Shown here: in pieces, positions 27,799 through 36,328 of the stretch
How positions within the stretch are numbered: position 1 is the stretch's first letter
Layout: each line of letters starts with the position of its first letter
Assembly (NCBI GenBank): GCA_947488345.1
Contig: CANKZQ010000005.1
Location: 186,001 to 250,000, forward strand
DNA: 64,000 nucleotides
Reading direction: 5' to 3'
Source: an uncultured Flavobacteriaceae bacterium
GTDB taxonomy: Bacteria > Bacteroidota > Bacteroidia > Flavobacteriales > Flavobacteriaceae
Program-made: the position numbers and the translations under genes
The notes under the pieces: model-generated
Seen by the model: only the letters and a program-made list of their open reading frames with translations
Databases searched by the model: none
What the model was told of the DNA's origin: nothing

Positions 27799-30060
27799 TT
27801 AAAATAAATTATAACGAATGCCTAGAAAACTTCTAATGCCTTGTAGTGATGTATAGACATACGTGGTGTCAAAACTCAAATCTTGCTGCGGATTTTGAAT
27901 ATTATTTTCGAAAGGATCATCAGCTCTAGAAATCACAAAAGGATTGTTCCGAGCAGGAGTCCAGTTTAGGAGATTTTTGACGCCGCCATAAATCTCAATA
28001 TTGTCAAATCCATCATACGATAATTGTATATTCATAATGGACCAAAATGGAGAGTCTTTTTTTCTTGGGTCATCGATAAAAACACCTGCTTCATTGGTGA
28101 ATTCTTGCGTTGCTAAACGCATAGGGCCATATAAATTTCCGGTAAAATCTATAAGTAAGTTTGCGGGCTCAATTTTATAGCTCAGCCCCCAATTAGCGTT
28201 AAACCCTTCGGTTAATGGTTGCCTTGTTTTTTCACCGCTTTCAATGTTTGCCACTTCTTGTAAAGAGGCACCAACCATTGCTTTTAACCCAAAGGCAAAA
28301 TTAACATCCGCCTGTAAGCTAAGACCCTGTGAAATTGCGGTTCCATCTGAATTTGAGTATCTAATTTGATTTACATCGCTGTCGTAATCCGGATTGATGC
28401 GATTCGAAAAATGGGTGTACCATGCTGATGCTTCCAAGGTGAAAAAAGTACCCGATTTAAGATACCTTTTCATTAAATAATTTATATTGACATTAACCGA
28501 TTCTTCTGGATCTAAATCTTCTTCAATTATAACCTCTCTAGAACCGGTTAATGCGGCATGATCTTCTGTAAATAAATTAACCACTCTAAATCCAGTACCT
28601 ATGTTCAAACGAATGGCGTCATTTTTGGTTGGGGCATATTTATAGGCCAATCGCGGTGTTATAATGCTCCCATGCCTGTTATCATAATCGTACCGTAAGC
28701 CGGTGAGTATTTCATGTTTTTTATTGAATTTCCATTGGTCTTGTACAAAGATACTAGGGATAAAAATTTCATCTGGATTATTGGAGTCGCTTATTCTATT
28801 TTGGGTTGCGGGAGTATTGTCATCGTAGTAATTGTATCGTCCAGCTGCCCCTACTAATACATCATGTTTTCCTAACACACGATTCCAAGTAGTTTGACCA
28901 AAAACGATATGCTGTTGGGCATTATAGGAGGTCGTTCCATAAAAAGAATTTTGATCATGAGTTGTTGACGAAAAGGTAACATTTATATCTTCGGTTGTAG
29001 GAAGTTCGTAGAGTCCGAATAACTCCCCTCTTTTTGTGTAGATACTTTCACCATAAATGACGTCGCCTCCTCTAAAACTTGGATTCCAGTCATTTTCACC
29101 TCCCCATCGATCTTCATAAAAGAAGCGCCCCGCAATTGAAAAAGCTTTGCCGCTTTTACGTTCGAAACTCCATTTATTAAAAACCGAAATGCGATCTTGA
29201 AGTGTTAAATCGGTATAACCATCGTTATTATTATCAATGCGTTGATTATAATTGAAATAATTAACACCTAGCAAAGAATGGGCTTTACCCACCTTAAATT
29301 TACCAGCAAGATCAACGTTAAATTCTCCCCAAGAAGTCGAGAATATATCTGAGCTAAACAGTGGGGCGCTTCCAGGTTTTTTAGTAATGACATTGACCAA
29401 ACCGGCGACGGCTTCACTTCCATAAAGAGAAGAAGCGGGCCCTTTCACAATTTCTATTCTTTCAACTAAACTATTCGGAATACCAGACAAACCGTACACA
29501 GTCGATAAACCACTTACAATTGGCATACCGTCGATGAGTACCAATGTGTAGGGTCCTTCTAAACCATTGATGTGTATATCTCCCGTATTGCATAAACCAC
29601 AATTAAGTTGCGGGCGAACACCATTTACATTCTGCAAGGCCTCAAAAATACTTGGAGTAGGGTTCTTTTTGAAAAAAGTTGGTGAATATACTTCAACTGG
29701 TACGGGGCTCTCAATGCGTGAGACTGGTTTTAATGTTCCTGTAACAACTACTTCGTCTAGCGAATCATTTTCTGTTAGATTAAAATGTATTATCAAGGAT
29801 GTATCACTAATAACAATTGACTTTTTGTGTGTGTTATATCCTGTAAAAGAAACATATATTGTGTAAGAGCCAGACTGTAAATTACTTAATTTATAGAAAC
29901 CATTTTCGTCGGTAGCCGCTCCTTTATCAATACTTTTAATATAAATATTAGCAAATGGTAATGCCTCGCCATTTGAGGTTACACGTCCACTAACGGTAAA
30001 GTCTTGTGCATTCAAAGACATTGATATCAAGATCAATAGACTAGACAAAAATAACTTCAT
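27799..30060 (-). CDS. TonB-dependent receptor, likely metal uptake
   Basis: A 753-residue outer-membrane transporter. A signal peptide (LLILISMSLNAQ) is followed by a carboxypeptidase-regulatory-like beta domain (VSGRVTSNGEALPFANIYI), a linker with DEVVVTGTLKPVSRIESPV, a plug (LVLIDGMPIVSG, IEIVKGPASSLYGSEAVAG) and a barrel ending in FLGIRYNLF. The plug holds a CGLC pair (NCGLCNTGDIHINGLEG), unusual for ordinary siderophore receptors. The gene diverges from a DtxR/MntR-type regulator across a dyad operator and is followed by a thioredoxin-like gene, so uptake of a metal ion or metal complex is the best guess. Confidence 0.9.
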   Translation of the reverse strand: MKLFLSSLLILISMSLNAQDFTVSGRVTSNGEALPFANIYIKSIDKGAATDENGFYKLSNLQSGSYTIYVSFTGYNTHKKSIVISDTSLIIHFNLTENDSLDEVVVTGTLKPVSRIESPVPVEVYSPTFFKKNPTPSIFEALQNVNGVRPQLNCGLCNTGDIHINGLEGPYTLVLIDGMPIVSGLSTVYGLSGIPNSLVERIEIVKGPASSLYGSEAVAGLVNVITKKPGSAPLFSSDIFSTSWGEFNVDLAGKFKVGKAHSLLGVNYFNYNQRIDNNNDGYTDLTLQDRISVFNKWSFERKSGKAFSIAGRFFYEDRWGGENDWNPSFRGGDVIYGESIYTKRGELFGLYELPTTEDINVTFSSTTHDQNSFYGTTSYNAQQHIVFGQTTWNRVLGKHDVLVGAAGRYNYYDDNTPATQNRISDSNNPDEIFIPSIFVQDQWKFNKKHEILTGLRYDYDNRHGSIITPRLAYKYAPTKNDAIRLNIGTGFRVVNLFTEDHAALTGSREVIIEEDLDPEESVNVNINYLMKRYLKSGTFFTLEASAWYTHFSNRINPDYDSDVNQIRYSNSDGTAISQGLSLQADVNFAFGLKAMVGASLQEVANIESGEKTRQPLTEGFNANWGLSYKIEPANLLIDFTGNLYGPMRLATQEFTNEAGVFIDDPRKKDSPFWSIMNIQLSYDGFDNIEIYGGVKNLLNWTPARNNPFVISRADDPFENNIQNPQQDLSFDTTYVYTSLQGIRSFLGIRYNLF

Positions 30061-30077
30061 TAAGTTTAAATTTTCTA

Positions 30078-30085
30078 CAAATATA
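30078..30085 (-). promoter_or_regulatory. -7 box of the TonB receptor gene
   Basis: Minus strand TATATTTG, 17 bases ahead of the ATG. The dyad at 30091-30112 covers the area where the -33 element would lie. Confidence 0.5.
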
Positions 30086-30090
30086 AATTA

Positions 30091-30112
30091 ATTTTTAGTC
30101 TTGTCTAAAAAT
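30091..30112. promoter_or_regulatory. Dyad operator, likely bound by the DtxR-type regulator
   Basis: ATTTTTAG and CTAAAAAT are exact inverted repeats separated by TCTTGT. The site lies between the -7 boxes of the divergent receptor and regulator genes and touches the -33 region on both sides. TTAG...CTAA ends are common in DtxR/MntR-type sites. Binding by the adjacent regulator is an inference, but placement and symmetry agree. Confidence 0.6.
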
Positions 30113-30136
30113 AATTTTTATTAAATATTAAATTAA

Positions 30137-30144
30137 TATATTTG
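30137..30144 (+). promoter_or_regulatory. -7 box of the DtxR-type regulator gene
   Basis: TATATTTG, 18 bases ahead of the ATG at 30163, mirror-symmetric in arrangement to the receptor promoter on the other side of the operator. Confidence 0.5.
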
Positions 30145-30162
30145 TTGAGGTAAAAATTAACC

Positions 30163-30819
30163 ATGTTTACACTATCAGAAGAGAATTATTTAAAGGCTAT
30201 TTATCATTTAGAGGAGATTTCAAAAAAAGGAATCAGCACGAATTCTATTGCTAAAAAACTAGACACCAAGGCTTCGTCAGTGACTGATATGATTAAGAAA
30301 TTATCAGAAAAAAAAGTGGTTATTTATAAGAAATATCAAGGTGTTAATTTAACGACCTTTGGCAAAAAATCGGCAGCGATTATTATTCGAAAGCATCGAT
30401 TATGGGAGGTTTTTTTATGCCAAAAGTTGAATTTTGCTTGGGATGAAGTACACGAAATTGCAGAACAATTGGAACATATTAAATCTGAAGCTTTAGTAGA
30501 TAAACTGGATCAATTTTTAGGATTCCCAACCATCGATCCTCATGGAGATCCAATTCCAGATAAGGATGGAAAAATTACAAAACGTAAAAAAGTAAAACTC
30601 GCGACGCTCAGGGAAGGCGAACAGAGCGTGTTGTTGAGTATAAAAGACTCTTCTGATGACTTTTTACGGTATTTAGATAAAAAAGAAATTGCCATTGGTA
30701 GTTTGATAAAAGTAACATCTATCGAGCCTTTCGATAGATCTATGTTGATAGAAATTGACAATAAAGAAATTTTAATTACAGAAGAAGTTGCTAATAATTT
30801 ATTAGTAAAAGAACTATAA
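30163..30819 (+). CDS. DtxR/MntR-family metal-dependent regulator
   Basis: A 218-residue cytoplasmic repressor. The N-terminal winged helix (YLKAIYHLEEISKKGISTNS, ASSVTDMIKKLSEKKVV) is followed by the dimerisation/metal-binding domain (AAIIIRKHRLWEVFLCQKLNFAWDEVHEIAEQLEH), whose H, E and C residues occupy the positions used by MntR and IdeR, and HGDPIP leads into a C-terminal FeoA/SH3-like domain. This longer, IdeR-like form is usual in Bacteroidota. Divergent from a TonB receptor and 12 bases ahead of a ZIP transporter, it probably senses Mn or Fe. Confidence 0.92.
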   Translation: MFTLSEENYLKAIYHLEEISKKGISTNSIAKKLDTKASSVTDMIKKLSEKKVVIYKKYQGVNLTTFGKKSAAIIIRKHRLWEVFLCQKLNFAWDEVHEIAEQLEHIKSEALVDKLDQFLGFPTIDPHGDPIPDKDGKITKRKKVKLATLREGEQSVLLSIKDSSDDFLRYLDKKEIAIGSLIKVTSIEPFDRSMLIEIDNKEILITEEVANNLLVKEL

Positions 30820-30831
30820 TACCATGATTTT

Positions 30832-31656
30832 ATGATAGATCAAATAATCACTTATTTAGAAAGTATCAATCCGATTTTAGCAGCTTTATATGCTACGTTA
30901 TTTACTTGGGGCTTGACGGCATTAGGAGCCTCATTGGTCTTCTTTTTTAAAGGAATGAATCGAGCCGTTTTAGATGGAATGTTAGGTTTTACAGGAGGAG
31001 TGATGGTTGCTGCCAGTTTTTGGAGTTTGTTGAATCCTGCGATAGAGATGAGTGCTGGAGAAGGCTTTGTAAAAGTTATTCCTGCAGCAGTCGGTTTCTT
31101 TTTAGGAGCGCTCTTTTTGTTCGGTTTAGATAAAGTACTACCACATTTACATATTAATTTTAGAACAGAGGAAGCCGAAGGAGTCAAAACACCATGGCAT
31201 CGAACGACTTTATTGGTACTAGCGATCACCTTACATAATATTCCCGAAGGACTTGCTGTTGGTGTGTTATTCGGAGGTGTTGCTGCTGGGTTTGATGGAG
31301 CGACCATTGGTGGTGCGGTTGCCCTTGCAATCGGTATAGGGCTACAAAATTTTCCTGAAGGCTTCGCAGTAGCGATGCCGATGCGACGTCAAGGAGCGAG
31401 CCGACGAAAAAGTTTTATGTATGGGCAGTTATCTGCTATCGTAGAACCAATTGCTGGGGTTTTGGGAGCATGGGCCGTATTAACATTTGAACCTATATTA
31501 CCATATGCCTTGGCATTTGCAGCAGGAGCTATGATATTTGTGGTGGTTGAAGAAGTGATACCAGAAACGCAACGAGATAAATATACTGATATCGCCACGA
31601 TGGGTTTTATAGGTGGATTTATTATCATGATGAGCATGGATGTTGCCCTTGGTTAA
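30832..31656 (+). CDS. ZIP-family metal transporter
   Basis: A 274-residue inner-membrane protein with eight hydrophobic helices. The metal-binding signatures HNIPEGLAVGVLFGG (TM4) and LQNFPEGFAVAMP (TM5) identify the GufA-like ZIP subfamily; the TM5 motif has Asn-Phe where many ZIPs have His. Such proteins bring Zn, Mn or Fe into the cell. It follows the DtxR-type regulator by 12 bases and its transcript ends at a strong terminator, so the regulator and transporter form an operon. Confidence 0.93.
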   Translation: MIDQIITYLESINPILAALYATLFTWGLTALGASLVFFFKGMNRAVLDGMLGFTGGVMVAASFWSLLNPAIEMSAGEGFVKVIPAAVGFFLGALFLFGLDKVLPHLHINFRTEEAEGVKTPWHRTTLLVLAITLHNIPEGLAVGVLFGGVAAGFDGATIGGAVALAIGIGLQNFPEGFAVAMPMRRQGASRRKSFMYGQLSAIVEPIAGVLGAWAVLTFEPILPYALAFAAGAMIFVVVEEVIPETQRDKYTDIATMGFIGGFIIMMSMDVALG

Positions 31657-31686
31657 GTTTAGAGAAAAAGATAGTATTTAATTTCA

Positions 31687-31715
31687 AAAGCCGAACATCG
31701 CTGTTTGGCTTTTTT
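31687..31715 (+). terminator. Intrinsic terminator after the ZIP gene
   Basis: AAAGCCGAACA and TGTTTGGCTTT form an 11-bp stem with one G-T pair and loop TCGC, followed by Ts. It separates the metal operon from the helicase-nuclease gene. Confidence 0.85.
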
Positions 31716-31737
31716 GTATTTTGCATAAAATTACAAG

Positions 31738-34700
31738 GTGCAACATCAGTCTACATTTCAGGTTTATAACGCTTCGGCGGGAAGCGGTAAAACATTTACT
31801 CTTGTAAAGGAGTACCTGAAAATTTTACTACAAACTTCTGATGTACATCGCTTTCAAAATATCTTAGCCATAACTTTTACAAATAAGGCTGCTGCCGAAA
31901 TGAAAGAGCGGGTGATTCATAATTTACGTGATTTCGCCGCAGTAGAAATTTTGGAGGCAAAGAGTGATATGTTCAAACAAATTGAACAGGAAACAAGGTT
32001 GGCAGATGCGCTAATTCATCAACGTTCTATTCGCATTTTACAAAGTATATTGAATAATTACTCTTCCTTTAATATTACTACCATTGATAGTTTCACGCAT
32101 CGATTGATTCGAAGTTTTGCTTTTGACCTTGGCTTATCACTCAATTTCGAGGTCGAAATGGATGCTAAAAGCCTGTTGAACGAAGCTGTTGATGTGCTCA
32201 TATCTAAAATTGGAGAAGACAAAGAACTAACGAAAATATTGATTGATTTTTCATTGCAAAAAGCCAATGAAGACAAGGCTTGGGATATCTCTTTCGAGCT
32301 CAAAGAAATAGCAAGTATTTTATTAAATGAGAATGCTATTCTTGAAGTTCAAAAAATTAAAGAAAAACCTCTTGCAGATTTTGTTGATTTAAAGAAAAAG
32401 CTTCACCTGAAGCAACAAGAACTTGAGCAGAAATTTACCGAGTTAGGTACTGAAGGATTGAAGATCATTGAAAATTTTGAAATTAACCATAAGGATTTTT
32501 ATTATGCTCAGTTTCCAAAGCACTTTTTACACCTAATTAATGATGTGCCTAAACTAAGTTTTGATACATCGAAAGGTCTCGGAAAAAGCATTCAAAATAA
32601 GCTATTTTATACCAAAGGAAAGCCCGAAGAAGTCAAGACTGCTATTGATAGCATCATTAATCCGTTATTAGAGTTGTATGAACAATCAGAGCTTGTTTAT
32701 CAAGAATATGCGCTCAATAAATTGTTCATGCAGAGCTTGATTCCGCTGGCCGTTTTGAGCAAAATCAATGCGGCTTTAGATACCTTAAAAGATGAAAAAA
32801 ACGTTCGTTTGAATGCTGAATTCAATCAGCTAATCAGTAAAAATTTACGAGAACAACCAGCAGCATTTATTTATGAACGTATCGGTGAGAAATTGAAGTA
32901 TTATTTTATTGATGAGATGCAAGATACTTCTGGTTTACAATGGCAAAATTTGATTCCATTAATTGAAAATGCCCTCTCCCAAGAACATGCAAGTTTACTA
33001 TTGGTGGGTGACGCGAAGCAGGCAATTTACAGATGGCGTGGAGGAGAAGCAGAACAATTTATCAACTTGGCTTCAGATACGAATACTGGCAACAAGAATA
33101 ATCCATTCTTTATTCCGAAACAAAAGAACCGACTAGCTACCAATTATCGAAGCTATAGTGAGATTATTAATTTCAACAATGATTTTTTTAAGTCGCTTTC
33201 GAAGCGATTTAATAAACCCATGTATGCTAACATGTATAATGATGAAAATCAACAACTCACAAACACAAAGAAAGGTGGTTATGTAGAAATATCATTTTTA
33301 GAAGAAGGTTTAAAAGCGGCCGAAAGAGATGAAATATATCCAGAAAAAGTATTAGAAATCATCAATACTGTACAGCCCGATTTCGATAAGAGAGAAATTT
33401 GTGTGTTGACACGCACACGCAAACAAGGGGTAACGATTGCCAATTATTTAGCTCAAAACGGAGTTGAAATAATCAGCTCAGAGACCTTGTTATTACAAAA
33501 CTCGGCGAAGGTCAATTTCATTATTGATTTGTTATCTTATTTACAGCAGCAATCTGACAAAGAAGCAAAAATAGCTGTTCTCTACTTTTTATTCGAACAC
33601 CTACACATAGGTATTGATAAGCATAGCTTCTTTGAAAACATGATAGACGAGCCTATCGATGAATTTAACAAAAAACTAGAAGCGTACGACGTTTATTTTG
33701 ATTATCAAAGTTTTACACAGCTGCCATTTTATGAAAGTATTGAGCAGATTATTAGAAGTTTTAGACTGGCGGAATCTTCAGATGCTTATCTGCAATTCTT
33801 TCTGGATGAAGTATTAAAATTTTCGCAAAAATCCTCTGATGGAATTCAAGGGTTTTTAGAGTTATGGGAGCAGAAAAAAGAGAGTTTAAGTATTATTGCT
33901 CCTGATGGAAAGGATGCGGTACGTATTATGACCATTCATAAGTCGAAAGGCTTAGAATTTCCCGTTGTTATTTTTCCATACGATTTGGATATTTATAGAG
34001 AACAAAACCCTAAAATATGGTATCCCATCCCTGAAAAGGATAACTATAATGACTTTGACTCCCTATTAATTAATTATAATAAATCATTAGAGCAAACAGG
34101 AGCCATAGGAACGAAAATATATCAAGCGAAGAGAGATGAGTTAGAGTTGGATAATTTTAATTTGCTCTATGTTACGTTAACTAGGGCAATAGAGCAATTA
34201 TATATTATTAAGGAAACCAAAAAAGAAGTTGATGAGCCAAGATTTTACTCAGAATTTTTTAGAGATTATCTAGTGTCACAGGGTCGTTATAATCCCCAAG
34301 AAACAATGTATAGTTTTGGGGTAAGAGACCGTGTTTCTAAAAAATCTTTACAGTCTGAAAAAAGCTATGAATTACAGGAATTTATAAGTTCGCCTTGGCA
34401 AGAGCACAATATTAATGTTGCAGTAAATGCACAACTGTTTTGGGATGAAAGTAAACAAGAAGCAATCGCATTTGGTAATTTAATGCATGAGATTTTGGCA
34501 AAAATTAAAACGGAAAATGACCTTAAAGATACATTAGAGCACTATCAATTACTTGGTCTTATTCAAGAAGTTATGCTACCTAAAATAGAAAAAATTGTAA
34601 CTGAAGTTATAAGGCATCCACGTTTGAAATCTTATTTCGAGCAGAATAATACAGTCTATAACGAGCGTGAAATTTTAACTGATTCGGGAGAAATTATAAT

Positions 34701-34887
34701 TCCAGATCGATTGGTTATTAATGCTCTGAATGAAGCAGTAATTATTGATTATAAGACGGGTAAATCTGATCGAAAATACCATCAGCAACTAGAAAAATAT
34801 GCCGATGCAATCCATCAGTTAGGGTTTAAAGTCAATAAAAAACTGCTAGTGTATCTCGGTGAGAGTATCGAAATTGAAGAAGTCTAG
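31738..34887 (+). CDS. UvrD-type helicase with RecB-like nuclease domain
   Basis: A 1049-residue AddA/RecB-like protein for DNA double-strand-break processing. Helicase motifs: Walker A NASAGSGKTFTL, AITFTNKAAAEMKERV (Ia), YFIDEMQDTSGLQW (II), VGDAKQAIYRWRGGE (III), NRLATNYRS (IV), VRIMTIHKSKGLEFPVV (V) and LLYVTLTRA (VI). The C-terminal PD-(D/E)xK nuclease has IPDRL and VIIDYKTGK near residues 985-1015. It starts with GTG at 31738. The AddB-like partner expected for this family is not adjacent; it must be elsewhere, or this protein works alone. Confidence 0.9.
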   Translation: MQHQSTFQVYNASAGSGKTFTLVKEYLKILLQTSDVHRFQNILAITFTNKAAAEMKERVIHNLRDFAAVEILEAKSDMFKQIEQETRLADALIHQRSIRILQSILNNYSSFNITTIDSFTHRLIRSFAFDLGLSLNFEVEMDAKSLLNEAVDVLISKIGEDKELTKILIDFSLQKANEDKAWDISFELKEIASILLNENAILEVQKIKEKPLADFVDLKKKLHLKQQELEQKFTELGTEGLKIIENFEINHKDFYYAQFPKHFLHLINDVPKLSFDTSKGLGKSIQNKLFYTKGKPEEVKTAIDSIINPLLELYEQSELVYQEYALNKLFMQSLIPLAVLSKINAALDTLKDEKNVRLNAEFNQLISKNLREQPAAFIYERIGEKLKYYFIDEMQDTSGLQWQNLIPLIENALSQEHASLLLVGDAKQAIYRWRGGEAEQFINLASDTNTGNKNNPFFIPKQKNRLATNYRSYSEIINFNNDFFKSLSKRFNKPMYANMYNDENQQLTNTKKGGYVEISFLEEGLKAAERDEIYPEKVLEIINTVQPDFDKREICVLTRTRKQGVTIANYLAQNGVEIISSETLLLQNSAKVNFIIDLLSYLQQQSDKEAKIAVLYFLFEHLHIGIDKHSFFENMIDEPIDEFNKKLEAYDVYFDYQSFTQLPFYESIEQIIRSFRLAESSDAYLQFFLDEVLKFSQKSSDGIQGFLELWEQKKESLSIIAPDGKDAVRIMTIHKSKGLEFPVVIFPYDLDIYREQNPKIWYPIPEKDNYNDFDSLLINYNKSLEQTGAIGTKIYQAKRDELELDNFNLLYVTLTRAIEQLYIIKETKKEVDEPRFYSEFFRDYLVSQGRYNPQETMYSFGVRDRVSKKSLQSEKSYELQEFISSPWQEHNINVAVNAQLFWDESKQEAIAFGNLMHEILAKIKTENDLKDTLEHYQLLGLIQEVMLPKIEKIVTEVIRHPRLKSYFEQNNTVYNEREILTDSGEIIIPDRLVINALNEAVIIDYKTGKSDRKYHQQLEKYADAIHQLGFKVNKKLLVYLGESIEIEEV

Positions 34888-34905
34888 TTAAAAATAATAT
34901 CTTTG
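34874..34905 (+). promoter_or_regulatory. Promoter of cvpA-panB
   Basis: TTG (34874-34876) and TATCTTTG (34898-34905) with a 21-base spacer is the best-matching promoter in the window. It begins inside the last codons of the helicase gene and lies 14 bases ahead of the cvpA ATG. Confidence 0.55.
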
Positions 34906-34919
34906 ACAAAATTTTAATA

Positions 34920-35432
34920 ATGGGAGTACTTGACATTGTATTATTAGTAATCTTACTTTTTGGAGCTGTACGTGGCTTTATGAATGGTTTTTTTGTAGAG
35001 ATAGCTTCTTTGGTGAGCTTAGCCTTGGGCTTGTATGGCGCCATTCATTTCTCATATTTTGTAGCAGATTTTTTAGTAGATAAATTTGAATGGTCAGAAA
35101 AGACAATACAAATCGTTGCTTTTGCCATTACTTTTGTGATTATAGTAACTGTCATATCCTTGTCGGGAAAATTGCTCACGAAGATTGCTGATAAGATTGC
35201 TTTAGGAGTGTTCAATAAAATTTTAGGAGCATTATTTGGTATCATGAAATTAGGCTTGATTCTAAGTGTTGTTTTAATCGTATTTGATAGATTCAATAGC
35301 TCAATCTTGCCTTTAGTCAAAAAAGAAAAGTTAGAAAACTCAACCTTATATACACCAGTTAAAAACCTAGCTCCTTTGTTATTTCCATCTATTTTAGAAA
35401 GAGAATGGGAGGCAGTTGAAAAGGAGTTATAA
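34920..35432 (+). CDS. CvpA family protein
   Basis: A 170-residue inner-membrane protein with four hydrophobic helices. [31 protein letters not shown] is the family's N-terminal signature in pieces: the G-x-RGF-x-G turn is clear. CvpA was named for colicin V production in E. coli, but its general role is envelope-related and poorly defined. It is the first gene of an operon with panB, which follows 11 bases later; no functional link between the two is known to me. Confidence 0.85.
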   Translation: MGVLDIVLLVILLFGAVRGFMNGFFVEIASLVSLALGLYGAIHFSYFVADFLVDKFEWSEKTIQIVAFAITFVIIVTVISLSGKLLTKIADKIALGVFNKILGALFGIMKLGLILSVVLIVFDRFNSSILPLVKKEKLENSTLYTPVKNLAPLLFPSILEREWEAVEKEL

Positions 35433-35443
35433 AAATTAGAAAC

Positions 35444-36262
35444 ATGTCAACAGCGAAAAAAGAATATAAAAGAATCACGGTCAAATCATTGATCGAAATG
35501 AAGAAGAATGGTGAGAAAATCGCCATGTTAACTGCCTACGATTACAGTATGGCCAAAATCGTTGATCATGCCGGGATTGATGTCATTTTAGTTGGTGATT
35601 CGGCATCTAATGTTATGGCAGGTCACGAAACAACATTACCTATAACCTTAGATCAAATGATTTACCATGCTTCTTCGGTTGTAAGAGCGATTGAACGTTG
35701 TTTGGTGCTTGTAGATCTGCCGTTTGGAACATATCAAGGTAATTCTAGAAAAGCGTTAGAATCGGCTATTAAAATCATGAAAGAATCTGGAGCACATGCT
35801 GTAAAATTAGAAGGTGGTGCAGAAATATCAGAATCTATTTCTCGAATTCTAACTGCTGGTATTCCGGTGATGGGGCATTTAGGCCTAACTCCTCAATCTA
35901 TTTATAAATTTGGTACCTATACTGTACGCGCAAAGGAAGAAGAGGAAGCAGAAAAATTAAAGAAAGATGCAAAGCTACTTGAAGAATTAGGTTGTTTTGG
36001 TCTGGTATTAGAAAAAGTTCCGGCGACTTTGGCAAAAGAAGTTGCTGAGAGTATCTCAATTCCGGTGATTGGCATTGGTGCCGGTAATGGGGTCGACGGT
36101 CAGGTATTGGTGATACATGATATGCTAGGGATGACACATGAATTTAATCCGCGATTTTTACGTCGTTATTTAGATTTGTATACAGAGATGAATGGTGCTT
36201 TTAAGCAGTATATTGATGATGTAAAAAGTAGAGACTTTCCGAGTGATAAAGAACAGTATTAA
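35444..36262 (+). CDS. panB: 3-methyl-2-oxobutanoate hydroxymethyltransferase
   Basis: Transfers a hydroxymethyl group from 5,10-methylene-THF to 3-methyl-2-oxobutanoate, giving ketopantoate for pantothenate and CoA. The 272-residue protein has [17 protein letters not shown] and [18 protein letters not shown] (metal-binding Asp), [21 protein letters not shown] and the catalytic-loop motif [17 protein letters not shown]. Length matches the family (about 265). A bidirectional terminator follows. panC and panD are not in the window. Confidence 0.96.
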   Translation: MSTAKKEYKRITVKSLIEMKKNGEKIAMLTAYDYSMAKIVDHAGIDVILVGDSASNVMAGHETTLPITLDQMIYHASSVVRAIERCLVLVDLPFGTYQGNSRKALESAIKIMKESGAHAVKLEGGAEISESISRILTAGIPVMGHLGLTPQSIYKFGTYTVRAKEEEEAEKLKKDAKLLEELGCFGLVLEKVPATLAKEVAESISIPVIGIGAGNGVDGQVLVIHDMLGMTHEFNPRFLRRYLDLYTEMNGAFKQYIDDVKSRDFPSDKEQY

Positions 36263-36280
36263 AAAAGATCAAATACAAAA

Positions 36281-36310
36281 AAAACCTCGCCAAATGGCGA
36301 GGTTTTTTCA
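36281..36310. terminator. Bidirectional terminator between panB and susD
   Basis: AAAACCTCGCC and GGCGAGGTTTT form a perfect 11-bp stem around AAAT, with A and T tracts on both sides, so it can end both convergent transcripts. Confidence 0.9.
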
Positions 36311-36328
36311 TTTCTAAGTTTTCTGTTT

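Noticed and set aside
30852-31637. Minus-strand frames of 82-151 residues within the ZIP gene
   Set aside because: They lie wholly inside the well-supported ZIP gene, show no family motif and arise from its codon pattern.
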